Assembly (NCBI RefSeq): GCF_013822155.1
Contig: NZ_PNJW01000033.1
Location: forward strand, 1-33,930
DNA: 33,930 bases
Origin: Flavobacterium sp.
Lineage (GTDB): Bacteria; Bacteroidota; Bacteroidia; Flavobacteriales; Flavobacteriaceae
Direction of reading: 5' to 3'
In this document: positions 6,511 to 15,066 of the stretch, piece after piece
How positions within the stretch are numbered: the first letter of the stretch is position 1
How the letters are laid out: the number at the start of each line of letters is the position of its first letter
Position numbers and translations under genes: made by a program
The notes under the pieces: generated by a model
Databases searched by the model: none
The model's input: only the letters and a program-made list of their open reading frames with translations
What the model was told of the DNA's origin: nothing

Positions 6511-7275
6511 TTATTTCAACCGAACATAAACATGTTTAATTCCTTTTTTGTCTGATTCGCGTTCGTGTATTTCCAATAAATGAGTCAACGATTTCATAAG
6601 TGGAGTTAGTTTTGAAAAACCGTAGTTTCGAGGATCAAATTCGGGTTTCTTTTTTACGATAAGGTTACCTACGTCACCTAAGAAAGCCCAACCATCATCT
6701 TCTGCAATGTCTTCAATACTGGATTCGATGATGTCAATAGTGTCTACATCAATTTTAGATAATGCTTTTTCGTCTTTTTTCTTATCATCAGGAGTAGCAG
6801 TAGCAGATACTACTTTTTTCTTTTTGGCACCTTCAATAACTTCAATAAAGATAAACCGATCACACGCAACAATAAATGGGTTAGGTGTTTTCTTCTCGCC
6901 GATGCCAATTACTTTCATACCTGATTCTCTAAGTCGAGTGGCTAATCTTGTAAAATCACTATCGCTGGAAACGATGCAAAAACCATCAACTTTATCAGAA
7001 TATAGAATATCCATGGCATCGATAATCATAGCAGAATCGGTTGCATTTTTTCCGGTGGTGTAGCCATATTGCTGAATTGGAGTGATTGCATTTTCGAGCA
7101 AAACACTTTTCCAACCTTTGTCTGGTAATTTTGTCCAATCACCATAAATTCTTTTTGTGGTAGGGGTTCCGTATTTTGCAATTTCTTCCATCATTCCCTT
7201 AACATTGCTGAAGGGAACATTGTCAGCATCAATTAATACGGCCAGTTTTAAATCATCTTTATCTCGTTGGCTCAT
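6511..7275 (-). CDS. NYN domain protein with C-terminal LOTUS/OST-HTH domain
   Basis: A 254-residue predicted RNA-directed protein. Residues 10-150 form a NYN (PIN-like, LabA/DUF88) nuclease domain: LIDADN (D16, D18), NATDSAMIIDAMD and SSDSDFTRLATRLRESG supply the acidic metal-binding residues. After a lysine-rich linker (about 151-172), residues 175-254 match an OST-HTH/LOTUS domain (DGWAFLGDVGNLIVKKKPEFDPRNYGFSKL), which binds RNA or partner proteins. The expected role is RNA cleavage or RNA-linked regulation in the cytoplasm; the target is unknown. All acidic motifs appear intact. A -7 box on the minus strand (7298-7305) places its mRNA start about 15 bases before the ATG. Confidence 0.88.
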   Translation of the reverse strand: MSQRDKDDLKLAVLIDADNVPFSNVKGMMEEIAKYGTPTTKRIYGDWTKLPDKGWKSVLLENAITPIQQYGYTTGKNATDSAMIIDAMDILYSDKVDGFCIVSSDSDFTRLATRLRESGMKVIGIGEKKTPNPFIVACDRFIFIEVIEGAKKKKVVSATATPDDKKKDEKALSKIDVDTIDIIESSIEDIAEDDGWAFLGDVGNLIVKKKPEFDPRNYGFSKLTPLMKSLTHLLEIHERESDKKGIKHVYVRLK

Positions 7276-7297
7276 GAATATTTCTATTTTTCTAGTT

Positions 7298-7305
7298 CAA
7301 ATATA
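7298..7305 (-). promoter_or_regulatory. -7 box for the NYN-LOTUS gene
   Basis: On the minus strand this reads TATATTTG, matching TAnnTTTG, 22 bases before the start codon. No clear -33 TTG was seen at the expected distance. Confidence 0.5.
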
Positions 7306-7350
7306 GTTAAAATACCTCATTTTATCCACATATTGGTAGTAAGTTGAGAA

Positions 7351-7369
7351 GTAAAACACTCCGTTTTAC
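7351..7369. repeat. 7-bp inverted repeat between divergent genes
   Basis: GTAAAAC (7351-7357) and GTTTTAC (7363-7369) flank a five-base spacer. It lies between the divergent NYN-LOTUS and oxoamine synthase genes, upstream of both -7 boxes, so it could be a regulator site. There is no supporting evidence beyond symmetry and position. Confidence 0.3.
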
Positions 7370-7421
7370 AAATCTTGTAATTTCGCAACTAAAAATAGTA
7401 TGAAATAATTATAGAAATGTT

Positions 7422-7429
7422 TACTTTTG
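7422..7429 (+). promoter_or_regulatory. -7 box for the oxoamine synthase gene
   Basis: TACTTTTG matches TAnnTTTG and lies 40 bases before the ATG at 7469. A matching -33 TTG was not found at 17-23 bases. Confidence 0.5.
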
Positions 7430-7468
7430 TCGCGTTTTTACACACCAAATTAAATACATTAATTTATC

Positions 7469-8728
7469 ATGGTTAAAGATTTATTCGAGAGAATTCAAAA
7501 CAATAAAGGTCCGTTAGGAAAATGGGCTTCACAAGCAGAAGGTTATTTTGTTTTCCCAAAATTAGAAGGCGAATTGGGACCTCATATGCAGTTTCAAGGA
7601 AAAGATATTTTAAACTGGAGTTTGAATGATTATTTAGGGTTAGCTAATCACCCGGAAGTACGTCAAGCAGATATTGATGCAGCAATTCAATATGGTGCAG
7701 CCTATCCGATGGGAGCCCGAATGATGAGCGGTCACACGAATGCACACGAGCAATTGGAGAATGAATTAGCTGCTTTTGTTAAGAAAGAATCAGCTTATTT
7801 GTTGAACTTCGGATACCAAGGAATCATGTCAACTATTGATGCATTGGTTACTAAAAATGACATTATCGTTTATGACGTTGATGCACACGCTTGTATTATT
7901 GATGGCGTTCGTTTACATATGGGAAAACGATTTACTTATCGTCACAACGATTTGGAAAGTATGGAGAAAAACCTTCAACGTGCTACTAAAATGGCTGAAG
8001 AAACAGGAGGAGGAATTCTATTTATTACCGAAGGAGTATTTGGAATGCGTGGTCAACAAGGTAAGTTGAAAGAAATTGTTGCTTTCAAAGAAAAATACAA
8101 TTTCCGTTTGTTAGTTGACGATGCACATGGTTTTGGTACACTTGGAAAAACAGGAGCCGGAGCAGGTGAGGAGCAAGGTTGTCAGGATGGAATTGATGTG
8201 TATTTCTCTACGTTTGCAAAATCAATGGCAAGTATCGGAGCATTCATTGCTGCAGATAAAGACATTATCGATTATTTAAAATACAATTTACGTTCGCAAA
8301 TGTTTGCCAAAGCATTACCAATGATTCAAACAGTTGGAGCTTTGAAACGTTTGGAATTGTTACGTAATCACCCGGAGTTAAAAGATAAATTGTGGGAAAA
8401 CGTGAATGCATTGCAATCAGGTTTACGAGCCAGAAACTTCAATATTGGTGACACAAATACTTGCGTAACGCCGGTTTATTTAGAAGGAAGTGTACCGGAA
8501 GCAATGGTTATGGTTAATGATTTAAGAGAAAACTACGGTATTTTTCTTTCTATCGTTATTTATCCCGTTATACCAAAAGGAATAATTTTGTTGCGAATGA
8601 TTCCTACGTCGTCTCATTCAATAGCAGATATTGATAGAACATTGACTGCTTTTGAAGCTATTCGTGAAAAATTAGTGAATGGAACCTATAAAAAGATTGC
8701 AGATGCGACTAAGGTTGATGTTTCTTAA
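7469..8728 (+). CDS. Alpha-oxoamine synthase: serine palmitoyltransferase or cysteate acyltransferase
   Basis: A 419-residue pyridoxal-phosphate enzyme of the fold-I alpha-oxoamine synthase family, condensing an amino acid with a fatty acyl thioester in the first step of sphingolipid-type lipid synthesis. Visible features: SLNDYLGL near residue 51, GARMMSGH near 82, the cofactor-stacking H140, DDAHGFGTLG at 217-226 (D218, H220), and the Schiff-base lysine K251 in STFAKSMAS. Length and motifs fit bacterial serine palmitoyltransferase. In flavobacteria a close relative uses cysteate to make capnine for sulfonolipids, and the two cannot be told apart here by eye. Glycine-using relatives (KBL) and BioF are less likely. 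It faces a GNAT-like gene and an outer-membrane protein gene that probably belong to the same lipid pathway. A terminator follows. Confidence 0.85.
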   Translation: MVKDLFERIQNNKGPLGKWASQAEGYFVFPKLEGELGPHMQFQGKDILNWSLNDYLGLANHPEVRQADIDAAIQYGAAYPMGARMMSGHTNAHEQLENELAAFVKKESAYLLNFGYQGIMSTIDALVTKNDIIVYDVDAHACIIDGVRLHMGKRFTYRHNDLESMEKNLQRATKMAEETGGGILFITEGVFGMRGQQGKLKEIVAFKEKYNFRLLVDDAHGFGTLGKTGAGAGEEQGCQDGIDVYFSTFAKSMASIGAFIAADKDIIDYLKYNLRSQMFAKALPMIQTVGALKRLELLRNHPELKDKLWENVNALQSGLRARNFNIGDTNTCVTPVYLEGSVPEAMVMVNDLRENYGIFLSIVIYPVIPKGIILLRMIPTSSHSIADIDRTLTAFEAIREKLVNGTYKKIADATKVDVS

Positions 8729-8732
8729 TGTA

Positions 8733-8762
8733 AAAGCTATAAGCTTTATGCTTTAAGCTATA
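8733..8762. repeat. Short AAGCTATA repeats
   Basis: AAGCTATA occurs at 8734-8741 and 8755-8762, and AAAGCT/AGCTTT form an inverted repeat (8733-8738 with 8742-8747). It is a low-complexity intergenic tract right after the oxoamine synthase stop codon. No function is assigned. Confidence 0.4.
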
Positions 8763-8792
8763 TCCATGAGAAAGATAATAGTGTATAAAGAG

Positions 8793-8826
8793 AACCACTT
8801 CTTAAAAGGAAGTGGTTTTTGTTTTT
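8793..8826 (+). terminator. Rho-independent terminator after the oxoamine synthase gene
   Basis: A 9-bp stem (8793-8801 with 8809-8817), extendable inward by a T-G and a T-A pair, is followed by TTTGTTTTT. It lies between convergent genes. The T-tract favours termination of the rightward transcript. Confidence 0.8.
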
Positions 8827-9943
8827 ATAAATCTTTTCGGTAAGTTCTTCTTTTTCGGTCTATGTGAGAATTGAAATTTTTCCAAAGATTATGGATGGCA
8901 TTATTTTCTTCTAATTCAGGAGTTCGATTGCAAATTTCTATTCCTTTTTGTTTAAAAACAGTATAGTATTCTCTGAAAATAATTGAGGTAAGTCCTTTGT
9001 TAAGATATTCCTGTTCGATTCCGATTAAATAGAACAAAACCTCTTTGCTGTGTTTTTTGGCTTTTAATAAATGATAAAACCCAAAAGGGAACAAACGTCC
9101 ATTTGCTTTTTGCAAAGCTTCTGAGAAACCCGGCATGACAATACTGAAAGCAACCATTTTATCATTTTTATCCAAAATAAACAGAATATATTCAGGATTT
9201 ATAAATGGGATGTATTTCTTTTTAAAATACTCTTTTTGTCTGTCAGAAACTGCCACAAAGGAGGCCAGCTTCGCATAACTGGTATTGAATAAATCAAACA
9301 TTTTATCCACATAGGGAATAATATCTTTGGTTTTAGTAAACGTAACTGTTTTCAGACTATATCTTTTTTCAATCAAATCACTTGCTTTTGCAAAAGTTTC
9401 CGGCTTTACATCTGAAAAAGAAAAAACACTTTCAAAATACTCTTTTTCCCGAACGAAGCCAAGTTGCTCTAAATGGTCTTTGTAATAGGGATAATTATAC
9501 CAAGTTATCATAGACCCCATTCGATTGAATCCTTCGGTTAAAACGCCTACTTTATCAAGATTTGAAAAACCCATTGGACCTTCTACATATTCCAACTTGT
9601 TTTTTCTACCGAGTTCATACACTTTTTCCAAGAGAGCTTTGGTTACTTCGATATCGTCTATTACATCCCACCAACCAAATCGAACTTTCTTTTTTTGCTG
9701 GTTATTTACTTCTTCCCAATTGATAATTGCCGAGATTCTACCAACAATTTTATTGTCGCGATAAGCCAAATAAAAATATGCTTCGGCATTATCAAAAGCC
9801 GGATTTTTCACTTTGTCAAAAGTTTCTAATTCGTCATCAATTAAGGGAGGAATCCAATAGGGATGATTTTTATATAAAGAAAACGGAAATTTAACGTAAT
9901 CGGTTAAACTCTTTTTTGAAATGGCTTCAACTATAGTTATCAT
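8825..9943 (-). CDS. GNAT-fold acyltransferase-like protein of the lipid locus
   Basis: A 372-residue protein starting MITIVEAISKK. The ATG at 9943 lies four bases after the stop of the upstream gene, with AAGGA before it; a longer in-frame start would run into that gene. The N-terminal part has HPYWIPPLIDDE, then a GNAT-like core (YFYLAYRDNKIVGRISAIINWEE, and YVEGPMGFSNLDKVGVLTEGF near residues 122-145). The C-terminal half has a second acetyltransferase-like segment ending near RTPELEENNAIHNLWKNF. Such proteins are sometimes mislabelled GTP cyclohydrolase; I see no support for that. Beside an oxoamine synthase, a plausible role is N-acylation of the long-chain base to give ceramide or sulfonolipid (inference). 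It is co-transcribed with the outer-membrane protein gene. Confidence 0.7.
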   Translation of the reverse strand: MITIVEAISKKSLTDYVKFPFSLYKNHPYWIPPLIDDELETFDKVKNPAFDNAEAYFYLAYRDNKIVGRISAIINWEEVNNQQKKKVRFGWWDVIDDIEVTKALLEKVYELGRKNKLEYVEGPMGFSNLDKVGVLTEGFNRMGSMITWYNYPYYKDHLEQLGFVREKEYFESVFSFSDVKPETFAKASDLIEKRYSLKTVTFTKTKDIIPYVDKMFDLFNTSYAKLASFVAVSDRQKEYFKKKYIPFINPEYILFILDKNDKMVAFSIVMPGFSEALQKANGRLFPFGFYHLLKAKKHSKEVLFYLIGIEQEYLNKGLTSIIFREYYTVFKQKGIEICNRTPELEENNAIHNLWKNFNSHIDRKRRTYRKDL

Positions 9944-9947
9944 ATGC

Positions 9948-10913
9948 TTATCCTTCAACTTCGTCAACTCGTTTTTTAGCTTCTTTCTTTTGTTTGTCTT
10001 TTTTCTTTTTTGAACCGGCTCTTTTTTCTGCACCTTCGCCTATTTCCACTTTTATAGGTTGGTATTTTTCGTCAAATCGCCATGAAATACCGACTCCACC
10101 ATAAAGAATGGACGGAGTATCTTTGAAATTAGTACTGATTGAGCCGTCAATTTGTAAATTAGATTTAAGTAAATAGGCCGCACCACCTCTAAGTATAGAA
10201 TCGGAATAATAATCACCATCAATTCCTTGGTTTTCAATAAAACCGGACCATTTTTCATTAAATCCTCGAGTTAACGTTAATATATATGCCAACGAACTAT
10301 AATCAGTAGTGAATTTATCATAATAAATATTGGTGACCAAAACCCAACTGGTACCAAAATGATTTTGAGCAATAATCATCACTTTCGGACTAACTGTTGG
10401 TTCATCAGGATAGGCATAATCTTCGTTGGCAACCCCAATATTCGCACCTGCATAAACAGAAACTGCAGGAATGAATTGTCTCCATTTAAACCGATGATTG
10501 GCCTTCCAACTGTAGATGTTTGGTTTTTCTTCATAATTTTTAAACGGATCGTAGAGCAGGTATTTTGCACCGACAACTAGCGAACGAAATCCACTACGGG
10601 TTTCATCCACAAGTGGAGAATAATATTTGTCATATTGGTATTTTGAATTTACAATCACTTCTAATTCTTCAAAATATAAACCATATCTAAAATCTAAGTC
10701 TAAACCCATTCCATTAGAATTATAGCGGGCAGCGTCGTGATCTTCTTTAAAACCATAGATTCCGGTTTCCATTTGGAACACCGTTTTTCCAACAGAAAAG
10801 GCAGACATTGATTGTCCGGGTCTATTTGAATTAATCATGTCGGTGTGTTGAGCAATAACAAAACTAACCGAGAAATTAAAGACAAAAAGGAAGGCGATTT
10901 TTAAGTTTTTCAT
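9948..10913 (-). CDS. Outer-membrane beta-barrel protein, transporter-like
   Basis: A 321-residue protein starting MKNLKIAFLFVFNF with a signal peptide ending near SFVIAQ. Alternating hydrophobic/polar strands and frequent aromatic residues (TVFQMETGIYGF, GLDLDFRYGLYF, SILYGGVGISWRF) indicate an outer-membrane barrel of the phenol-degradation MetA-like transporter type. N-terminal NSNRPGQSMSAFSVG is typical of this group. The C-terminus is an unusual lysine-rich tail (about 30 residues, KKKKDKQKKEAKK), probably periplasmic. An upstream in-frame start exists at 10949, but 10913 fits the signal peptide and lies 34 bases after a -7 box. The gene is first in a two-gene operon with the GNAT-like gene. 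A role in lipid or envelope transport is inference. Confidence 0.75.
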   Translation of the reverse strand: MKNLKIAFLFVFNFSVSFVIAQHTDMINSNRPGQSMSAFSVGKTVFQMETGIYGFKEDHDAARYNSNGMGLDLDFRYGLYFEELEVIVNSKYQYDKYYSPLVDETRSGFRSLVVGAKYLLYDPFKNYEEKPNIYSWKANHRFKWRQFIPAVSVYAGANIGVANEDYAYPDEPTVSPKVMIIAQNHFGTSWVLVTNIYYDKFTTDYSSLAYILTLTRGFNEKWSGFIENQGIDGDYYSDSILRGGAAYLLKSNLQIDGSISTNFKDTPSILYGGVGISWRFDEKYQPIKVEIGEGAEKRAGSKKKKDKQKKEAKKRVDEVEG

Positions 10914-10946
10914 AGTGAAGCTTTCTAGTAGAATAGATATAAAAAC

Positions 10947-10954
10947 CAAAAATA
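10947..10954 (-). promoter_or_regulatory. -7 box for the outer-membrane protein / GNAT operon
   Basis: On the minus strand this reads TATTTTTG, 34 bases before the chosen ATG at 10913. It supports that start, because the alternative start at 10949 lies within the box. No good -33 element was seen. Confidence 0.5.
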
Positions 10955-11033
10955 AGACTTTTTATTATTTATTTAAGATTGTTAGTTTATTTTTGAAGAA
11001 GGTATTTCTTATTTTTACCAAAATTATTGACTT

Positions 11034-11276
11034 ATGCAGACAGCATCTTTTACGGGGCTTGTGAGAACACTCCTTATTCTGATAGGGATATACTATGCCT
11101 TTAAAATTATAGCCAGAATTTTAATGCCAATTATATTGCGTAAAATGGTACAAAAGGCAGAACAAAATTTCAAACAACAAACTCAAAATCAACCCCAACA
11201 AACCGCTTCTAATTTTGATAAACCAAAGGTTAAAAAAGAAGTAGGAGAATATATTGATTATGAAGAAGTTGAATAA
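11034..11276 (+). CDS. DUF4834 family small membrane protein
   Basis: An 80-residue protein with one N-terminal membrane segment (residues 9-35, VRTLLILIGIYYAFKIIARIL), a glutamine-rich linker and the conserved acidic ending EVGEYIDYEEVE typical of DUF4834. Function is unknown. It lies 32 bases upstream of the YfhO gene on the same strand and probably shares its transcript. Upstream, the nearest promoter-like sequence is TATTTTTA at 11010-11017, a weak match. Confidence 0.85.
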   Translation: MQTASFTGLVRTLLILIGIYYAFKIIARILMPIILRKMVQKAEQNFKQQTQNQPQQTASNFDKPKVKKEVGEYIDYEEVE

Positions 11277-11308
11277 ATAATTTCTTTATTAAAAATTATA
11301 AAAAGCAT

Positions 11309-13738
11309 ATGAAATATTTTCAAAAATCGCTTCCTCATTTATTATCCTTATTTGGATTTGTCCTTATTTCGTTAATTTATTTTTACCCAGTTTTACAAGG
11401 GAAAAAGATTTTGCAATCTGATATTGTTCAATATACCGGAATGGCAAAAGAACAAAATGACTTTAGAGCAACAACCGGTGAGGAACCATTTTGGACAAAT
11501 GCAGCTTTTGGTGGAATGCCAACGTATCAACTCGGAGCACAATATCCACATAATTATGTCAAAAAATTGGATAGTTTCTTGCGTTTTTTGCCTCGTCCGG
11601 CCGATTATTTGTTTTTATATTTTCTTGGTTTCTATGTTTTGTTATCCGTTTTAAAAGTTGATCCGCTGAAAGCTTTTTTTGGTGCGTTGGCCTTTGGATT
11701 ATCTACTTATCTTATTATTATTCTTGGCGTGGGGCATAATGCAAAAGCCCATGCAATTGCTTATATGCCGATGGTAATTGCAGGAGTTATTTTAGTATTT
11801 CAAAAGAGATTTATTGTTGGCGGTTTATTAACGATGGTTGCCGCTGCATTAGAAATTCAGGCCAATCACTTTCAGATGACCTATTATCTGTTGTTGCTAC
11901 TTTTAATACTTTCGGGATATTATATTTTTCAATTTATAAAAGAAAAAGATTTTAAATCAATTGGAATTGCTTTTGGTGTTTTCCTCTTTGCGGGAATTTT
12001 AGCGTTGGGAGTTAATGCCACTAATTTAATGGCAACAGCTGAATATACTGAGTTTAGTACGCGAGGAAAAAATGAATTGACCATCGGACCCGAAGGTGAA
12101 AAATTAGAGAATAAATCAGGAATGACCTATGAGTACATCACCGAATACAGTTATGGAATTGCCGAAAGTTTAAACTTGATAGCCCCTCGATTATTTGGTG
12201 GAGCCAGTAATGAAAAATTGGATGAAACCAGTAATTTATACGAATTTTTCGTTGGTATGGGAGCTCCTGAAAATGAAGCTTTAGATTATGCAAATGGATC
12301 ACGAGTATATTGGGGAGATCAAACCAGCGTTGCTGCTCCGGCATACATTGGAGCTATTGTTTTCTTTCTTTTTGTGTTGGGCATGTTCACAGAAAAAAGC
12401 AAATTGAAATATGCTTTTTTAGCAGGAGCAATTTTTTCATTAATGCTTTCTTGGGGAAAAAATTTTCCAATAATGACTGACTTTTTTATTGATTATTTTC
12501 CGTTATATAATAAGTTTAGAGCTGTTTCATCCATTCAGGTTATTTTGGAATTATGTATTCCCGTTTTAGCTATTATGGGATTGTATTCGTTTTTTAAATT
12601 AGAGAAAGAACAACAATGGCAAGCTCTTTGGAAATCAGCTGCAATTTCTTTGGGTATTTTAGCTTTGCTCATTGTAGTGAAAGGAATGTTTAGCTTTTCT
12701 ACTGAAAGCGATGCTTATTTCAAACAGGCTTATGGAGAAATTGGTCAACCTTTTGTTGATGCTTTAAAAGAAGATAGAAAAGCAATGTATACATCCGATT
12801 TACTTCGTTCAATGGGATTAATATTGACTGTTTTTGCTGTTTTTTGGTTGTTTATCAAAAATAAATTATCCCAAACCATTGCGGTAGTTTTAGCAGGGTT
12901 ACTGATGGTTTTAGATTTATATGTAATTGACAAAAATTATGTGAATGCGGATGATTTTGTAAATGCCCGTCAGGTAGATGAACCTTTTCAACCCACTCCT
13001 GCAGATTTAGAAATTTTAAAAGATACTGACCCAAATTTTAAGGTTTTTGAACCGGGACAAGGAATGGCCGGAGGAAGGACTTCTTATTTTCATAAAGCTA
13101 TTGGAGGTTACAGTGCTGTAAAACCGCAACGAATTCAGCAATTGTATGATTACCAAATTGCTAACAATAATATTCAAGTGTTGAATATGTTAAACGTGAA
13201 ATATGTGATTCAAACAACAGAAGAAGGCCAACCTATTCCTTTAAGAAATCCGGATGCTAATGGAAATGCTTGGTTTGTTGAAAATATTATGGTAGTTGAT
13301 TCAGCGGATAAAGAAATAAAAGCCTTAGATAGCTTGGATACTAAGAAAATAGCGGTAGTACATAAAGAATTTTATTCTAATACAAAAAATAATGCCTTTA
13401 TAAAAGATAGTTTAGCAACCATAAAGTTAGAAGAATATAAACCTAATTATTTAAAATATACAGCTCAAAATGCAAATGATGGTGTTGCCATTTTTTCTGA
13501 AATTTACTATCCAAAAGGTTGGAAAGTGACTATTGATGGAAAAGAGGTGAAGGAATTCAGAGCAAATTTTGTTTTGAGAGGTTTGTCAATTCCGGCAGGA
13601 AAACACACGATTGAATTTAAATTTGAACCGGAAATTGTTAAAAAAGGAAGTTCAATTGCTTTTTTTAGTTCGATAGGAATGTTGTTGCTTTTATTAAGTG
13701 GTTTATATATTGAATCAAAGAAAAAAAAGGTTGATTAA
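11309..13738 (+). CDS. YfhO family GT-C type membrane glycosyltransferase
   Basis: An 809-residue polytopic membrane protein of the YfhO family, expected to move sugars from lipid-linked donors onto extracellular or periplasmic acceptors. The N-terminal membrane segment (LFGFVLISLIYFYPVLQGK) is followed by an extracytoplasmic loop with QSDIVQYTGMAKEQND, where D near residue 38 is the position expected for the GT-C acidic residue. Roughly a dozen membrane segments run to about residue 545. A large soluble beta domain follows (residues 550-780, including YYPKGWKVTIDGKEV, typical of YfhO), then a last membrane segment. The downstream glycosyltransferase and flippase point to a surface glycan or glycolipid pathway. 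The length is normal for the family. Confidence 0.88.
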   Translation: MKYFQKSLPHLLSLFGFVLISLIYFYPVLQGKKILQSDIVQYTGMAKEQNDFRATTGEEPFWTNAAFGGMPTYQLGAQYPHNYVKKLDSFLRFLPRPADYLFLYFLGFYVLLSVLKVDPLKAFFGALAFGLSTYLIIILGVGHNAKAHAIAYMPMVIAGVILVFQKRFIVGGLLTMVAAALEIQANHFQMTYYLLLLLLILSGYYIFQFIKEKDFKSIGIAFGVFLFAGILALGVNATNLMATAEYTEFSTRGKNELTIGPEGEKLENKSGMTYEYITEYSYGIAESLNLIAPRLFGGASNEKLDETSNLYEFFVGMGAPENEALDYANGSRVYWGDQTSVAAPAYIGAIVFFLFVLGMFTEKSKLKYAFLAGAIFSLMLSWGKNFPIMTDFFIDYFPLYNKFRAVSSIQVILELCIPVLAIMGLYSFFKLEKEQQWQALWKSAAISLGILALLIVVKGMFSFSTESDAYFKQAYGEIGQPFVDALKEDRKAMYTSDLLRSMGLILTVFAVFWLFIKNKLSQTIAVVLAGLLMVLDLYVIDKNYVNADDFVNARQVDEPFQPTPADLEILKDTDPNFKVFEPGQGMAGGRTSYFHKAIGGYSAVKPQRIQQLYDYQIANNNIQVLNMLNVKYVIQTTEEGQPIPLRNPDANGNAWFVENIMVVDSADKEIKALDSLDTKKIAVVHKEFYSNTKNNAFIKDSLATIKLEEYKPNYLKYTAQNANDGVAIFSEIYYPKGWKVTIDGKEVKEFRANFVLRGLSIPAGKHTIEFKFEPEIVKKGSSIAFFSSIGMLLLLLSGLYIESKKKKVD

Positions 13739-15062
13739 CACAAATGAAAAAGAAATTTTGAACGGGAAACCAGCAGAAATTAAAAAAATACTAATCATAA
13801 CCTATTATTGGCCTCCAGCTGGTGGACCCGGCGTGCAACGTTGGCTGAAGTTTGTAAAATATTTACCGGATTTTGGGTATGAACCCCATGTTTATATTCC
13901 AGAAAATCCAACTTATCCGATTCTTGATGAAAAGTTAATCGCTGAAGTATCTTCAAAAGCAATTATCATCAAAAAGAAAATCAGAGAACCTTATCGTTGG
14001 GCCTCTTTTTTTTCAAAAAAAGACACACAGAAAATTAGTTCAGGAATAATTCCAAGTAAGAAGAAACAATCATTAGTAGCTAAATTTTTACTATGGATTC
14101 GAGGAAATTTGTTTATTCCGGACGCACGGATTTTTTGGGTAAAACCATCGGTTGAATTTCTAAAGAATTATATTCAGGAACATCAAATAGAAACCATTAT
14201 TACCAGTGGTCCTCCGCATAGTTTGCATTTGATAGGTTTAGAACTTAAAGAGCAATTAAATGTAAAATGGATAGCTGATTTTCGTGATCCTTGGACTACT
14301 ATTGGTTACCATAAAGAGTTGATGTTAACAGAAAAATCAGAAAAGAAACATAAAATATTAGAAAAGAAAGTACTCTGTTCTGCTACAAAAATAAGTGTGA
14401 CCAGTCCATCCACTAAAATAGATTTTGAAAAAATAACCAACCGTCCCATTGCCGTAATTACCAATGGTTATGACGTTGAAGATGTTTCTAAAACGTTGTT
14501 AGATGAAAAATTCACCTTAGCACATATTGGTTCGTTTTTATCCGAAAGAAATCCAAGAATTCTTTGGAAAGCTTTGAAAGAATTAGTCAAAGAAGAGCCT
14601 GGTTTTGCATCAGATTTCAGGTTAAAACTAATTGGAAAAATTAGTCAAGATGTTTTAGATTCTATAACTGAATTTAAATTATCAAAATATGTAGACAATT
14701 TAGGTTATGTTTCACACCAGGAAGCAATAATGCACCAACGTAAATCGCAGGCTTTATTACTAATTGAAATTGATTCTGAGGAAACACGATGCATTATTCC
14801 CGGAAAATTGTTTGAATATATGGTTTCTGAACGGCCAATTATAGCCATTGGACCAAAAGCTTCTGATTTTGAAATGATTTTAAAAGAAACAAATACCGGA
14901 ACTTTTTTCGGTTATGATGAAAAAAAGCGATTAAAAAAAACGATTTTAGCTCATTATTCGCTCTATAAAGAAAGTAATTTAAAAGTTTATCCGGTAGGAT
15001 TACAACATTACAGCCGAAAAAATCTAACTCAACAGTTAGTTAATTTCATTAACGAAGCATAG
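13698..15062 (+). CDS. Glycosyltransferase, GT4-like
   Basis: A GT-B glycosyltransferase of group 1, adding a sugar from a nucleotide donor on the cytoplasmic face. Conserved segments: ILIITYYWPPAGGPGVQRWLK at the N-terminus, IADFRDPW in the middle, and GKLFEYMVSERPIIAIG near the C-terminus, the donor-site region. The start is uncertain. In frame are GTG at 13698 (41 bases inside the YfhO gene), TTG at 13731 and TTG at 13758; no in-frame ATG precedes the conserved core. The natural-looking ATG at 13744 is in another frame and stops after five codons, so a one-base frameshift or sequencing error near the start is possible. I keep the longest frame; the real protein is probably 15-20 residues shorter. 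The flippase gene starts four bases after its stop. Confidence 0.82.
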   Translation: MVYILNQRKKRLINTNEKEILNGKPAEIKKILIITYYWPPAGGPGVQRWLKFVKYLPDFGYEPHVYIPENPTYPILDEKLIAEVSSKAIIIKKKIREPYRWASFFSKKDTQKISSGIIPSKKKQSLVAKFLLWIRGNLFIPDARIFWVKPSVEFLKNYIQEHQIETIITSGPPHSLHLIGLELKEQLNVKWIADFRDPWTTIGYHKELMLTEKSEKKHKILEKKVLCSATKISVTSPSTKIDFEKITNRPIAVITNGYDVEDVSKTLLDEKFTLAHIGSFLSERNPRILWKALKELVKEEPGFASDFRLKLIGKISQDVLDSITEFKLSKYVDNLGYVSHQEAIMHQRKSQALLLIEIDSEETRCIIPGKLFEYMVSERPIIAIGPKASDFEMILKETNTGTFFGYDEKKRLKKTILAHYSLYKESNLKVYPVGLQHYSRKNLTQQLVNFINEA

Positions 15063-15066
15063 TTTT

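Noticed and set aside
6511..7275. Toxin of a toxin-antitoxin pair, because of the PIN-like NYN domain
   Set aside because: It has a LOTUS domain and its own promoter, and no small antitoxin gene adjoins it.
10359..10580. Open frames on both strands within the outer-membrane protein gene
   Set aside because: They are frame shadows of the barrel protein, which has a signal peptide and a promoter.
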